DNA of 64,000 nt, taken from Acanthococcus lagerstroemiae. Taxonomy: Eukaryota; Arthropoda; Insecta; Hemiptera; Eriococcidae. The notes beneath the pieces are model-generated. The model was not told the DNA's origin and ran no database searches. It saw only the letters and a list, made by a program, of their open reading frames with translations. The position numbers were made by a program, and so were the translations under genes. Of the stretch, positions 1-11,160 are shown one piece after another (position 1 is the first letter of the stretch; each line of letters starts with the position of its first letter). Location of the stretch: NCBI GenBank assembly GCA_031841125.1, contig CM063108.1, positions 66,002,344-66,066,343 on the forward strand, given 5' to 3'.

Positions 1-281
1 GCTTCTCTTTACTACTGGTTTGATACGATTCAGAAAGCACGTTCGAACAGCTTGTATAGGTGACAGAGCAACGAGATTGGTTTATGGTTCTCCGACTTCT
101 GATAGTCTATCCCAGGCTTGGGTATGGCGATGACATGTGCTTTCCTCCTATGTTAGGGAGTTTTTTCGAGGCAAAGATGTTATTGAAGGGATTGGTTATC
201 CATGTAATTCCTCCCCTACTAATAATCTTCATTTACTCGGTGCATAATTATCCAGGCCTGCTGCTTTTCTATTTATCATAC
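1..281. other. No recognisable feature
   Basis: AT-rich sequence without a gene-like reading frame or clear repeat. It ends at the flank of the hAT-type element that starts at 282; the last eight bases, TATCATAC, may be that element's target duplication. Confidence 0.5.
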
Positions 282-1152
282 CAGGGCCGTACCGACGGGG
301 AGGGTTTTAGGGGTTCAAACCCCTCCCATCGGCCAAAACAAAAAAGAAAAAGCGGTGGGCTGAGACGGAGAGGAGGGCGGACCGGTGACTGAGCCCCTCC
401 CCCTCACTTAAATCCTGGGTACGGCCCTGATAACAATAATAATAATAATAATAAAAAGTTCAACACTTTGTAAATTTGGCCAACTTCAGATTGATTTTGG
501 ATTTTGCCAATCGATGGACATTTTTGATATCTCAAACCAAAAATAAAAAAACAAAAAATAGGTGTTCACTTTTAAAATCGACCTCCTTGAATTGGCCAAT
601 TTGGCAAGACGTTTTGAAGGGAAAATTTTTCCTATATCTCCCATTGCTATGTCCACCCATCCAAGCACGGAAAAACCTTGAAAATGACTGATTTTTTTTC
701 AGTTTGAATGGACGAAAACCTAGAAACCATTTCATTCACCCTGTTCACCATTTGAAATAATATGGTTTTGCTTGAAAAATTTCAACTTATTTCCCCTTTC
801 CCCTTAAACAACTCTACTGAGGCCAATTACGAAAATTTTTATTTTAAAATTTCTCGTATGTTATTCAGGATATTTCAAAAATGTACCTAGTTCATCGGAA
901 AAGTGCAGGACCGTAACCCACCCCATGGAAAAAAAAAACACGAAAAAAATGGATTTGAGACGGAGAGGAGGGTGGATCTGTCACATTTTTAGTAAAAAGT
1001 ATGAAAATTAGAGTTTCAAAAAATGTTGAAATTTTTGTCATATATATGCACGCAGTTGGATTAATTTGGGGTATTAGTAGCCCCCCCTTCCCACCAAAAA
1101 AATCATCTTAATCGAAAAACACCCCCTTACTTAAATCCTGGGTACGGCCCTG
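282..1152. mobile_element. Composite of two hAT-type MITEs (CAGGGCCGTACC family)
   Basis: A 148-bp unit at 282-429 starts CAGGGCCGTACC and ends GGTACGGCCCTG. A second copy at 906-1152 starts CAGGACCGTAACCC and ends with the same GGTACGGCCCTG, and both share a purine-rich 'gagacggagaggaggg' core. The flanks of the outermost ends match in 7 of 8 bases (TATCATAC before 282, TATTATAC after 1152), whereas the inner junctions do not match. CAG..CTG inverted ends with 8-bp duplications are typical of hAT elements. The copies carry no coding sequence; an ORF crossing 60-392 is chance. Confidence 0.6.
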
Positions 1153-1489
1153 TATTATACAGTTGATTGCGGCTGTTACTTCAGACTAAAAAACATCTAT
1201 GAGCTAGTGAAGCGAGCCATATTTTTTCAGTTTTTCGGAAAACTAGGACAAAACATAATTAGACATAATGAGATGTAGTACACGACAAGCCGACATAAGA
1301 CACAATGAAGGCATAATCTGATAGAGTGAGACGTCGTAGTTGAGTATATGTCGTAATTTATCAACTGGAGTTTTTCCCCCGTATGATTCCGTAGGCTTGC
1401 AGCAAATTGTACGTGCATTTTCATTTCCTCCAACATTACCATTAATAGGAGTATGTCAGCTTGTAATTTTTTGGCCGTTCTGAAATTGA
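1153..1489. other. No recognisable feature
   Basis: AT-rich spacer. A 118-codon minus-strand frame crosses it and the following repeat (1227-1583), but it has no recognisable domain. Confidence 0.4.
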
Positions 1490-2230
1490 GATGTTTCGCA
1501 GAATGGAAAGTTATTCTGAACCAGTTGGGGTCTCGGAAGTGTGAAACAATTTTTAAAACCCATGCTGATCCCATAAGCAGCAAATTAAAGATGCTTCTAA
1601 GAATATTATTTGTGTATTTTTTGTTGCTTTGATACCGGAATTTTTCGTAAGGAGAGTTATTCTGTACTAATGGGGTCTTGGAGTGTGAAACAATTTTCAG
1701 AACTTACCTTAACCCCATAGACTTTTAGCAAATTGAACTTGAAGATATGTTTGTTGAGACATTCTCGTTTGTCATCTTCTTATTTCTTGGTTGTTCTGAT
1801 ACTGGGATTTTTCGAAGGATGGAAAGTTTAACCAGTGGAATCTTGGAAGTATAAAACAATTTTTACAACCTACATTGACTCCATATACTTAAAGCAAAGT
1901 GAACATGAATTATCATGTCTTTTATGATTACCTATTATCGGCAACTCAATGTTTTTTAGTCGTTTTGGTACTTTGACATGATGAAAAGTTAATTTGGATG
2001 AGTGCGGTCTTGAGAGTATGAAACCATTTTCAGTATCCATATTGGCCCCATAGACTTGTTGTTATACTCCGTAGTCTCTCGACTAGTAAGTGGCGTCTTT
2101 CTACTTTCTTACTAGCAAACTGAAACTGAATTTTTGTTTATTAAACGATTATCATAATTTCTCCCTTCAAAAGATTCTCCTTTGTCAACTTGTTTGGTCG
2201 TTTTGATACTGAGATTTCTCACCGGATAAA
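1490..2230. repeat. Degenerate tandem repeat, period about 145-170 bp
   Basis: The phrase 'gatttttcg.aggatggaaagtta....ctagtggggtcttgga.gtatgaaacaattttcagaaccca' recurs at about 1490, 1636, 1806 and 1977, each followed by 'cc.catagact..tagcaaa.tgaa'. Four to five diverged head-to-tail copies are visible. No coding potential is seen. Confidence 0.6.
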
Positions 2231-2664
2231 GATTATTTTAAACTGCTACATAATAAGACGAGAAACAGTTAGATGTAATGAGACCTGACAGTTACATTAC
2301 AAGACATAATCAGAGATAATAAGATCTAAGAGTTCATCTAGTCGTTACGTCTTACCAACTGAATTTTCTTCTGGAAGGTTTATGGGACGAAGACGGGGAG
2401 GAAAAAGCTAATAAGATAATATGAGACAGTAATTCATCATCAGACGCGATAATATCTAATAGGTAGTTGATTATGTTATTATCCCGGAAAGAGATATGAT
2501 AAGATCTAATGTTGTATGATGAGACCTACTTAATAGTTAGTTAGGCAATTACACAGAAATAATAAGACCGAACAATTGACTATGTCTTTATGTCTCATCA
2601 GTTGTAGGTTCTTGGGGGGGGGGGATATAGTAACACCTATCAGTTGATAATGTCGCTATGCCTT

Positions 2665-2776
2665 AATTTCTTCCTTCTGGTCCAGAGTGCTTTTGGCTGC
2701 TATGCCTGCATCAGTGGAGGCAGCCGAAGGCGCTCTGAACTACAGAAGGAAGAAATTGTGAATTGGCACACCCTAA
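2665..2776. repeat. Palindrome of two decayed hammerhead-like units
   Basis: Arms at 2665-2679 and 2743-2757 (AATTTCTTCCTTCTG and its complement) enclose two opposed partial copies of the hammerhead-bearing sequence found at 40906-40951. On the minus strand the core reads CTGATGC..GCCAAAAGC. On the plus strand it reads GCCGAAGGCGCTCTG and is followed by TTGGCACACCCTA, a tail shared with the 40.9-kb element. Both halves have core substitutions, so neither should cleave. A head-to-head fragment of a Penelope-like or retrozyme-like element is the likeliest origin. Confidence 0.5.
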
Positions 2777-2910
2777 ATATAGAATTTATCAAGTTCACTC
2801 ACACACATGGACACTAAACTACAATCAGAGATAACACCTAATATAGTTGATTATTTAGTTAGGTCTTACCAACTGGATTTTTTTCGGAAGGGGTGGTGAG
2901 GTGGGACATA

Positions 2911-3200
2911 GGCGATGCACGCATGCCAAAGTGGCCCCTATGACACCGCATTACCAGCCCTGGAAACTACCGTTTGAGTATCGCATTAGTGGCCGGAGGG
3001 ACGCTTTAGGGCCGGACCCGAGCTAGCTCCCATTTCGCCGTGCCGCTTCTGGTGCGCGCGTCCGGCAAGAGCCACCATGGGGTTCCCTACTGACCGAGGT
3101 GCGCGCTTCCTCTTCACTCACCCCTCACCTCTTCGTCATGGTCCGTGTGGCGACAAAGGCAGGTGGTGACGACGGAAGAGCCTTGCTGGGTTTCGGAAGG
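2911..3200 (+). repeat. GC-rich dispersed repeat, copy 1
   Basis: The block 'ggcgatgcacgcatgcc' ... 'gtatcgcattagtggcc' also occurs at 46103-46188 in the same orientation and inverted at 38032-38118. Copies 1 and 3 go on with a pyrimidine-rich stretch containing 'cccgag' and 'ccccatt'-like phrases. It is clearly richer in G+C than its surroundings. The type is unknown; a SINE or small-RNA-derived repeat is possible. Confidence 0.55.
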
Positions 3201-3360
3201 GGTAGGGGAAGGAATATAAGGAGAGGAAGGCATAATAAAGACATTACAAGACCTAGTAGTTAATAATAAAAATATAAACATATAATAAGATCTAATAATT
3301 GATTTTCTCTACGTCTCATCGGATGATTTTTTTCTCGGAGGAGGGAAGGGAAGATATTTT

Positions 3361-4949
3361 TTTAGAAATTTTTAGAGTAAAGAGATTACTATGAAAAAAT
3401 TCGAGGCGATCATCTGCTAGGAGCGCTACAATCGGCAAAATTGAAAACGGGATCAGGACGATTTTCTTATTTGAATGCTAATTATTGAGTTATTTCGAAA
3501 TAAGTCGAGAACGAAACCATTTAGCAGAAAAATTAAAAGAACAAAATTTGTATAGCGTGAAATTTCCTATAAGTTACCTTCTCTCATAAACATTGATTTC
3601 GATCGATTTAAGGAAAGTTTCCGCCCACCAATTGTTCCGTTTTCGTTATGCGCGATACTAGCGCTGTCCGGCCCGAATTATATTTTGGTCATGAGAGATT
3701 GTCACCCCCTCCCCGCAAACCACCATGACCGAAGCCCTAGAAAGATAACGCGACGGGCGCGCTAGGATTCTAGCAATAAGAATGCGCGCGGATTTGTAGC
3801 ATGTGCTCATTCTTTTACCGGGGAATCCACCACAAGTACCCAAGGCTTGCACTGGTGATATCGCACGTGCTGATGACATCGACTAAGATAAGCTCTAAGA
3901 TAGCGTAAGCTCTTCCACTTAAAAGTCAGCTGATTAACCACCATAAATATCCAAGTATCGCCTCCACTCTGAGACAGTGTACGTTCTTCCACTTGGGAGC
4001 CAGCTGATTACTAATAATTAGTAATAATGATGAGTCACGGTACGTGATACTGTGAACATGGTTTGAGGTGAGATCTGGATTCAGAAGTCAGGGAAACTTG
4101 TACGCGAAATGTGAGTACTTCGTGACCGTTGTACCTCAACAGTACAGCTTGGGAATTTTAGGCCGGATTTATATGTGTACTCGTACGATCTCGATCGCAT
4201 CTTGTGTCGTTACACAGCCTAAAGATGGCTCGAACGATCGTAAAACAGTAACACCGAAAAGCGAGAGATTCAATCGCTGGAGGAGAAAGTCGGCGCTGAG
4301 AAAGTTCATGCGCGTACTCCACCGTACATAGTTCTAGTTGTCCACAATGAAAAGCAATTTCAGGCGACCCGATCGTGTACAGACAAACTTACAAACGTAA
4401 AAAACGTGTCATCTTGCGCGACTGAGGAACCAAAATAGAGGAGTTGAGGAGAGAAGTCGAACGACCCGAAGTCAGCTGGCGTGAAGTAATAAACGGCGCG
4501 TTTCCTCGCATGAGTGAGAAAAAAAAATGTTGATTTATGTCACATCACAGTTATATCGAATGAGCGGAAAACAAAAATGTGTATTAAAAAATTGAGCCGT
4601 CGAGTGTAGTGTAGTCGACGGAGCGTGTAAATATTGACAGGTGGTGAGAACGAGCCAAAGTCGATAAAATTTCGATTCTGTGGGATGATCGCGTCGGTTG
4701 ACTGATCGACCAAGACCTGCATAGGGTGTGGTCAGGATCGAAACAATGAGCCCTGATTCGATGTAAGAGAGGACTGTGGAAAAAGTTACAGAACCGTTTT
4801 CTTCCATACCGATGATATAAAGAGTTACTGATGCGGGCCTTTAAACAATTCGATTTTAATTTACAGTAATCGATGATGGTTTTTTGAAAGTCAGTCGTAA
4901 ATTGATAAAGTTGGATGTTCAAATTCATTCGTCTCACTCAGGCTATTTT
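3361..4949. other. Low-copy intergenic sequence, no gene recognised
   Basis: Moderately CpG-containing sequence without obvious internal repeats. Several frames of 60-117 codons occur on both strands and overlap each other (for example 4068-4331 plus, 4584-4937 minus), but none shows a domain or splice-site pattern I recognise. Confidence 0.35.
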
Positions 4950-5520
4950 AGACTCCAGTTTTACTCTATTATTCTATTACAATTATTTCATCCAGACTTC
5001 ATGAAGACTTGATAGCATTCTTGCAGCCAACTTTAAACTCATGTAGTTTCTTATAAGTCTTCTTGGCTCCCTTAGAACTTGTCAAGACTCACATGTCATT
5101 CAGGCTCTTAAATTTCGTTTAGAGCTTGTTACAATTTACTCAAACTCAGTCAGGACTCGTCGAAAAGATTCATTCAGGTGAATCACATTCGGGTCCGGTT
5201 AAGACTTACAAGGCTCTGTCCAAACTTGTTCAGATGCGGTCAAGACTTATTCAAGCGCTTGGCTAAGACTAGTTTGAAGATTCATTCAGGTGTTCTAACT
5301 TATTCCAGAAGCGATGGAACGTGGAAAAGGGTTCAAGGTACTTGTTAAGATTTATCCACCCTCTGCTTCAATTCATGTAGACTTATTGGAAACTCTTTAA
5401 AACATTTAAAATCCTATCCTATAAGACCTTTTGGGACGCATCAGAATTTTGAAACTCATTCTGACTCTTTCAAACTCATTTAGATCATATTAAGGCTCAT
5501 CCCCGTCAAATTCATTCAGA
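4950..5520 (-). repeat. AGTCTT-type degenerate array (inverted)
   Basis: Short phrases such as 'agacttgtcaagactcattcaggctc' recur every 20-30 bases with heavy divergence. The complement is the 'gagtcttgaa' motif of the longer arrays at 16.8-17.4 kb and 23.5-25.2 kb. Confidence 0.5.
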
Positions 5521-5746
5521 GGTGTACCGAAGATTGCTAGGGGGAAAAAACTTAGAATTCTCGAACTGGGAAGTCAAGGAGCGAAAAAATTGTTTGAGGT
5601 TGTTCACTAATTTGAGTGGGGAAACAAGCATAAATATCTTGAAAGTTTCAAATTTTTCAACTGAGAATCACGGATATGCCAACTCCCAATTGTCAAATCG
5701 TTGGGAAGCCTCCTCCCCCTTTGAACGGTTCTGAACCCGTCACGAC

Positions 5747-5909
5747 TAAGGTACTATACCCCAGGTGCGGACATCCGCCATTTTGGATCCTACAGTGTCC
5801 GCGGATACCAAACCCGACTATGTGGAGCGTACCGCGTAGTCAATTCGGCATTCACCGGCACTGTAGGATCCAAAAAGGCGGATGTCCGCACCTGGGGTAT
5901 AGTACCTTA
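5747..5909. mobile_element. Fold-back MITE, copy A
   Basis: The 163-bp element is almost entirely an inverted repeat: TAAGGTACTATACCCCAGG at the left and its complement at the right, with arms of about 50 bp reading through 'gcggacatccgccattttggatcctacagtg'-like sequence. It is flanked by TCACGAC on both sides (7-bp duplication). The central part, containing 'ccgactatg.ggagcgtacc' and 'gtcaattcggcat', is shared with the element at 47755-47927, which also has a 7-bp duplication. Confidence 0.8.
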
Positions 5910-5916
5910 TCACGAC

Positions 5917-7078
5917 TGTGTTAAAAATATTATATCTTTGATAAGGCTTATTTATGATGCCGACAGGAAGTCCAATAGCGTAACCTTTTTTTTTTTTCAA
6001 GGAGTGGGAGAAGCTGAGAGCAAGATAACAGTTTCAGCTTCCGAATGTCAGTCAACCAGCGAAATACAAAAACTCTTCATGTCTTCAGTTCGATTAGTTA
6101 CCTGAATTCGAAAAATACAGTCTTCTAGAAGAGGGTAAACGGTCAGTTCAGGAGAGTTGGTTAAGATTTAACGTCAAGGTCGGTATAGGCGCGGGATGGA
6201 AATGAAAATTCAAAATTTCCGCGTTCAAAAGCTAGAATTGTAATAAAAATAAATGTGAGAGGAGAAAGCAACAACTTTTCAGATTACGGAAGAAGTTTTT
6301 GTTGAAAAAGAGGTAGAAAAATCCTTTGCGAGGTAGGGTACCCATGACTCCCCGGTACATCTGCTACTGAAAGCTGTAGACATATATTATGCTTCTGGAG
6401 TCACGATATTGCCTCAGGACTTTATATAATTTTGGTTTGGGAAGTGGTAGAAGGGGTGAACTGCAGTTTTACGTGTACAGAAAACGTATATCCAGTGTCT
6501 TTCTTTGATTAAAGGAGAAACGCAAGGGTGATTTTAGATTATGGATCCCGTATCGTATCTCCCAGCCCAGTTTTTCTCGTTGCACAAGTCGTCGGCTTAT
6601 CGCAAAAACGGTTCCACGTCGAAAGATGAAAATTTTACTGGAGAGCGATAAGAACATAACGTCAACCATTTGAGTGGTATAAGAGACACCTTTTTTGGGG
6701 GGATTGTTCATTTTTTAAAACTCATCCAGCAATACAACGCAGTGCTGCACTGAAAAGAGTTTAAGGTTATCTTTCAAAATAATACCATTATCACAAAACT
6801 GAAAACATTTTCACGAGGAACCTTTTTACTCTGAGTCAACGAAGTGGAAGCGCCGAAAGCCAAATTCTTAGAACACAGATTATTTTCTCCCTAATTTTGT
6901 ATTTTCCATCCATGACGTCTTCGATTTTCCAAGTGTTTCTGATATGACATTGATACATGGGAGGAAGCTGTCGTCCCTGTTTCCTCCTCCCTTGGACCAC
7001 TATTAAAAATTATGTGAACTTTTGAGGCACACTATCGGGTTACCTCGCCATCACGATTATGAAAATCAGAAGATCAGA
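5917..7078. other. No recognisable feature
   Basis: AT-rich low-copy sequence with no gene-like frame. A minus-strand frame at 6469-6711 has no recognisable motif. Confidence 0.4.
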
Positions 7079-7086
7079 AGGATTGT

Positions 7087-7685
7087 CAGGGACGTAGTGA
7101 GTTTTTTCGGGGAAGAGGAGGTGGGATAACATTGGTCAAAGTCCCAACTGACTCAATTCAAAATTCCCAAGTATCAACATTTTTTTGCATTGGCTAAAAA
7201 AACCTTCTGACTTATTGAATTGTTCCAACTTTTGATCCATCTACTAAAATTTTCCAACTCTGGTGTGTGGGGGGGGGGCAAGCTGCCCCCGTGCCCCTCT
7301 TATTTTCGTCCCTGTAAAAAATATAAAAGTACAACTGAGGGGTAAAGAATCAAAACTCACATTTGCCATTTTACTTCAAGCGCGCAAATAGGCAAAATAT
7401 TGTACACGGGTGAAGGAATATCTTTGCTGCGTCTGTGAACGTGGAGTATGTTACACATATCGCACATTCACAGCCGCAGCACAGATATTCCTGCACCCGT
7501 GTACAGTATTTTGCCTATTTGCGCCCTTAAAATAAAATGGCAAATGTGAGTTTTGATTCTTTATTACCCTTCAACTGTCCAGTTTTCCCAACTTCTAACT
7601 GAAATGGTAAATTTCCCCAACTGCTGAGTGAAAAATTCCCACAGGGAGGAGTAGGTTGCTCCCTCCTTCTATCAGTACGTCCCTG
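7087..7685. mobile_element. hAT-type MITE (CAGGGACGTA family) with a nested insertion
   Basis: It begins CAGGGACGTAGTGAG and ends TCAGTACGTCCCTG, flanked by a perfect 8-bp duplication AGGATTGT at 7079-7086 and 7686-7693. Internal phrases 'aaagtcccaactgactcaattcaaaattccc' and 'ccaactgctgagtgaaaaattccca' identify relatives at 13918-14250, 35723-36127 and 43955-44203. It is longer than the 13.9-kb copy because a fold-back element sits inside at 7337-7571. Confidence 0.85.
7337..7571. mobile_element. Fold-back element nested in the hAT MITE
   Basis: The left arm 'ggtaaagaatcaaaactc' ... 'caaataggcaaaatattg' and its right complement pair over roughly 100 bp each, broken by a few indels. The copy flanked by CAACT at 7332-7336 and 7572-7576 interrupts a sequence that is continuous in the related MITE at 13918-14250, so it is a later insertion with a probable 5-bp duplication. 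Confidence 0.75.
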
Positions 7686-7693
7686 AGGATTGT

Positions 7694-9059
7694 GGCGCAA
7701 ATCTCCCAAATCGTAACTTCCATTCAGAACCACTGGGTTTGCCAGTGGGACTAGTATGATGAGTTGAGTTGGCTCCACTCGTCGAGTCATTGATTCGCCA
7801 GCGGCTCAGCGCCTATGCCGGCGGAATATCAAACGATGAACAAACTGATTTTGAATACCCGGGAGTGAAACTCTTCAAACAAGACAGTCGACTCACTCTC
7901 GCATCGGATATTTCGAGCACCTGTCACGGATATATTTTCTCGAATAACAATCCGATAACTACCAAAGTATAACGTTCGCGTACAGAGAAGGACCTTGGAG
8001 TAGAGCTCCACTTGCCCTCCGCGTGCAACTTCACTAAGTTGAAGCTATTCGTAGTGTATTATCAAATACAAACGGAGGTCTATTTAGTTGTAAACTTGAT
8101 ACGTCTGTGGAAAATCATTTTCAAGGCTCAGTTTAATTGTTTGGTTAAGTTATATAGGTCTACCGCTTCTCATGGACATTATTTTGTACCCAGTTATACC
8201 TACTCGTATATGAAAATCTAAGATTCGCTAGTTTGATAGCTGCAGCGTTGCAAACGCTTCTAAAACTTAGGGACACCTCCTAAATTTGAGCATCTTCTCA
8301 ATTTCTCTGAAGCTCTTGAATCTTTATGAAATCTGACAAACTTTTTCACTTGATTTTTTACGATTTTCAACCATTTCTTCTGAATTTTTGCAATTATTTT
8401 CAAAATTTTACTCGGTACGCTCCGAAGATGGATTGGACCCAAGAAAGTAGACGACATGGCGGACTAGCGAAGAACGGTAGGCTGGCAAAAAGGAAAACCT
8501 GACAGCTCTAACGACAAAACTGGAATCGGTTCACAGCTAACTCAGAGCATGACATGTATAAACTATGGCCCAAAGTCTACAAAATCATTCGGAAGTTCGA
8601 TGCTAACTACACGGAGAACATAAGATAAGCAAAAGTCGACTCGAAGGAAGCCGTTAAATACTTTGCAGAAATATGGTCAACAGATGTAATCGAGCCCAGA
8701 CAAGTGGAAGAACCAGCCAAGGACACGACCAACTTAGTCAAAATGAGCCAGTCTTCAAGAACACCACTAACGCAAGACGGCAACAGCGACAACGATCTTC
8801 AAAATTACATCTTGAAGTTCTGTAAAATTTTCCAATTTTCCAGCAAATAAAAATGTTTTCCAATTCCTTGAATTTCCTTAAAATTTAGGTCGCATGCCAG
8901 AAGAAATTTTCAGTTATTAATACCGCAATATTGCTTGCTAAGCTATAGACTACACTGTCAAGGGCGGGGGCAATTTAGAGCGACTAATTGAATTGACATT
9001 GTGAGATTATCAATCCCCTTTAGTTCACTTTTTAACAATGAAATGTCTCACAGTATTCA
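7694..9059. other. Low-copy sequence with one coding-like remnant
   Basis: No gene is recognised. From about 8535 to 8848 one plus-strand frame reads as a hydrophilic protein of about 105 residues broken by a single TAA near 8627; phrases include YKLWPKVYKIIRKF, SKEAVKYFAEIW and QVEEPAKDTTNLVKM. I do not recognise the family. A decayed retroelement or gene fragment is possible. Confidence 0.3.
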
Positions 9060-9067
9060 CTCTGACA

Positions 9068-9219
9068 CACTGGCGTAAGAACGGGGAAGGGGTAGGGGTT
9101 GGAACCGTCAGAAAGAACATTTCAAACTGTATTTTACCGAATTAATTACAACTATAAGATGACGGGTATGTGCTATAGCGATCAGCCCCCCCCCCCACTG
9201 AGACCTTCCTACACTGATG
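9068..9219. mobile_element. hAT-like MITE (CACYGGCGTAAGAAC family), copy 1
   Basis: Starts CACTGGCGTAAGAAC and ends AGACCTTCCTACACTGATG, the inverse of the arrangement at 40627-40802 and 56903-57091. Flanks CTCTGACA and CGCTAACA agree in 6 of 8 bases, a possible decayed target duplication. The G/C tract inside is typical of the family. Confidence 0.6.
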
Positions 9220-9227
9220 CGCTAACA

Positions 9228-9733
9228 TATACACAAACAAAACGTTACCGCACTTTTCCTAATGTGTCTGCGTTTAAAACTGAGAATGCGCTACGGATTT
9301 ATGATAACTTGAGAATATTTTCCTTAAATTTACGTGCAGTAATGGTTCACACAGTAAATTCGACCATTAAATGATAAGTCCTCTCAAATATTACCTACTT
9401 AATTTTCAACTGTGTTCACCAGTTTTGTTAGACATAGCAAAACAAAACGGATGTCATGTAATCGCCCAATAAAATAGAGTGTACGAATAATGAGGAATAA
9501 AAAATGTAAGGATGGGAAAATGAGTTCTTCGAAAGAAGAAGCAATGAACCATAGAAAAAATGGATGCACAATAAAATATTTCTATTTGAGTAGGAAAAGA
9601 TGTTAGCCTAATTACAAATTAAGTCGAATAATGAAAAATATTAGGTAGTGATATATTTACAGTGCACGTTGACGTAATTGAAACTTGACTCCTAGATGCC
9701 TACGAATTGACGAAACTAACTCATTTCTGGAAA
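9228..9733. other. No recognisable feature
   Basis: AT-rich spacer between two MITEs. It has no gene-like frame beyond the tail of a chance ORF ending at 9374. Confidence 0.4.
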
Positions 9734-9741
9734 CACTTGAG

Positions 9742-10010
9742 CAGGGGCGGATACATGGGGGGTTGTTCAGAGACCCCCTTTGGGTCGAATAAGAAAAAAA
9801 ACATTGCGAATTTTAAGTTTTTCTTCTGTTTTTAAGTATCTGCAGCACTACAGTCTACAATGTTCATTTTGAAACGATTTAATCACATTATGAAACTTGT
9901 CTTCAGAAACTATTTAAAATAACATCTATCTCGGTTTCTTAGGGAGCCGAGGTGGAAAAAGTTTCATTTTCAAAACACCCTCCTAGGAAAAATTTCTAGA
10001 TCTGCCACTG
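9742..10010. mobile_element. hAT-type MITE with perfect 8-bp duplication
   Basis: Starts CAGGGGCGGATACAT and ends TCTAGATCTGCCACTG; flanked by CACTTGAG at 9734-9741 and 10011-10018. The non-coding interior of 269 bp is AT-rich. It lies at the edge of the 288-bp tandem repeat that follows, in which the same 'cacttgag' occurs. Confidence 0.85.
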
Positions 10011-10600
10011 CACTTGAGTGAGACCTGAACAGGACCACTGCCACTGGAAACGGGCATTTGGGGAAAAAGTGAATAAGTAAATGGTGGACCTAAAGGTGGT
10101 AAGGGATCCTTAGAATCGAGGGGGTCCAAAAAGTGAAAATAACTCGGATGAGGGTCATATTAGCGTGAGGAGGTGGGCGAGGAAAATTCGGTTATCATTC
10201 TGTAGAAGAGCGGAAAGAGTTGGAGGGCGCTTTGATGGAGCCAAATTTTCCCTTATTCTCTACGAGAAAGTGAAATTGACTCGGGTCTGAAAAACACTTG
10301 AGTGAAACTTGAAGAGAGCTGCTGGAAAGAGACATTTTGGGTACAATTGGAAAATGAATAGCGAACCTACGATTGGTGAGGGATCTTTAGGGCCAAGAAA
10401 AGTCCAAAACGGTAAAACTGACTCGGATCCGGGTTATACTTGTACGAGGATATCAGCGAAGAAAAATGGGCTAATTGTCTGGGGAAAAGTAGAAAGGGAT
10501 AGAATTTTTTCTTATCCTACACCGATTGCAAAAAGGTAAAAACTTGAACCGGAAAAAAAGTTGAGAGAGACTTGAGGAGGACAGAGGGCACCTGTAAAAA
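10011..10600 (+). repeat. Tandem repeat, period about 288 bp
   Basis: The phrase 'acttgagtga.ac.tgaa.agga' recurs at about 10012 and 10300, with a partial third at about 10566. Between them 'gggatc.ttag' and 'gaaaataactcgga.' style phrases align in order. There are two full copies and a fragment; no protein is implied by the 76-codon frame inside. Confidence 0.6.
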
Positions 10601-10789
10601 AGAAAACAAGTGTAAGTACCTAATATATTTTTTAATCGTTGAACTGATTTTAAGTTGATGTTATTTTATTGTGGAAAAGCGCGCAATTTGTAACGTTAAT
10701 TAGCACATTTCCTATTGTTCATACACTCGATGTTATCGTTATCTGCCTATCGTTTATTCACTTTATTTCAACGTGCAATTAAAGTTTCC

Positions 10790-11160
10790 CTAAACAAAAT
10801 GACAAAATTACGAGTTTTCAAAATTTTGTCACACAACGAAGCCTTGATTCGTTTTTTGTCAGGACCCTTCCGTCAATGACACAACAAAAAAATGAATCCG
10901 ACGACAAAACAAAATCACAAAAAAATTATGTATGAAATTTTGTCCATGATTATATTTATGATTAAGTGTGATAAACGACATAATAATTGATGACAGATTA
11001 TGCTAAACGACATGACAAAAAGGAAGATAAAATGACAAAATAATTTTGTCAGGACATGAAAAAACAAAATGACAAAACTCTGAAGATGATAAACTAATGA
11101 CGCGACGAAAAGAGATGAAATGCTCGTCTGACAAAATGACAAAAAATCATTTTGTTCAAC
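10790..11160. repeat. Degenerate 'gacaaaatgacaaaa' simple repeat
   Basis: The words 'gacaaaat' and 'attttgtca' recur many times over about 370 bp in both orientations, giving a low-complexity, partly self-complementary stretch. No gene. Confidence 0.55.

Larger units (their letters stand above)
2270..3360. repeat. Degenerate repeat rich in 'ataagatctaatagttgat'
   Basis: Short phrases such as 'gacataataagatctaatagttgattatgt.gttatgtctta' followed by 'ccaactggattttttttcggaaggg' recur at about 2330-2390, 2555-2615, 2830-2895 and 3285-3345. It reads as an old, diverged tandem array. It is interrupted by the hairpin at 2665-2776 and by the GC-rich repeat beginning near 2911. Confidence 0.5.

Noticed and set aside
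1227..1583. 118-codon minus-strand frame
   Set aside because: It overlaps a degenerate tandem repeat and has no recognisable motif.
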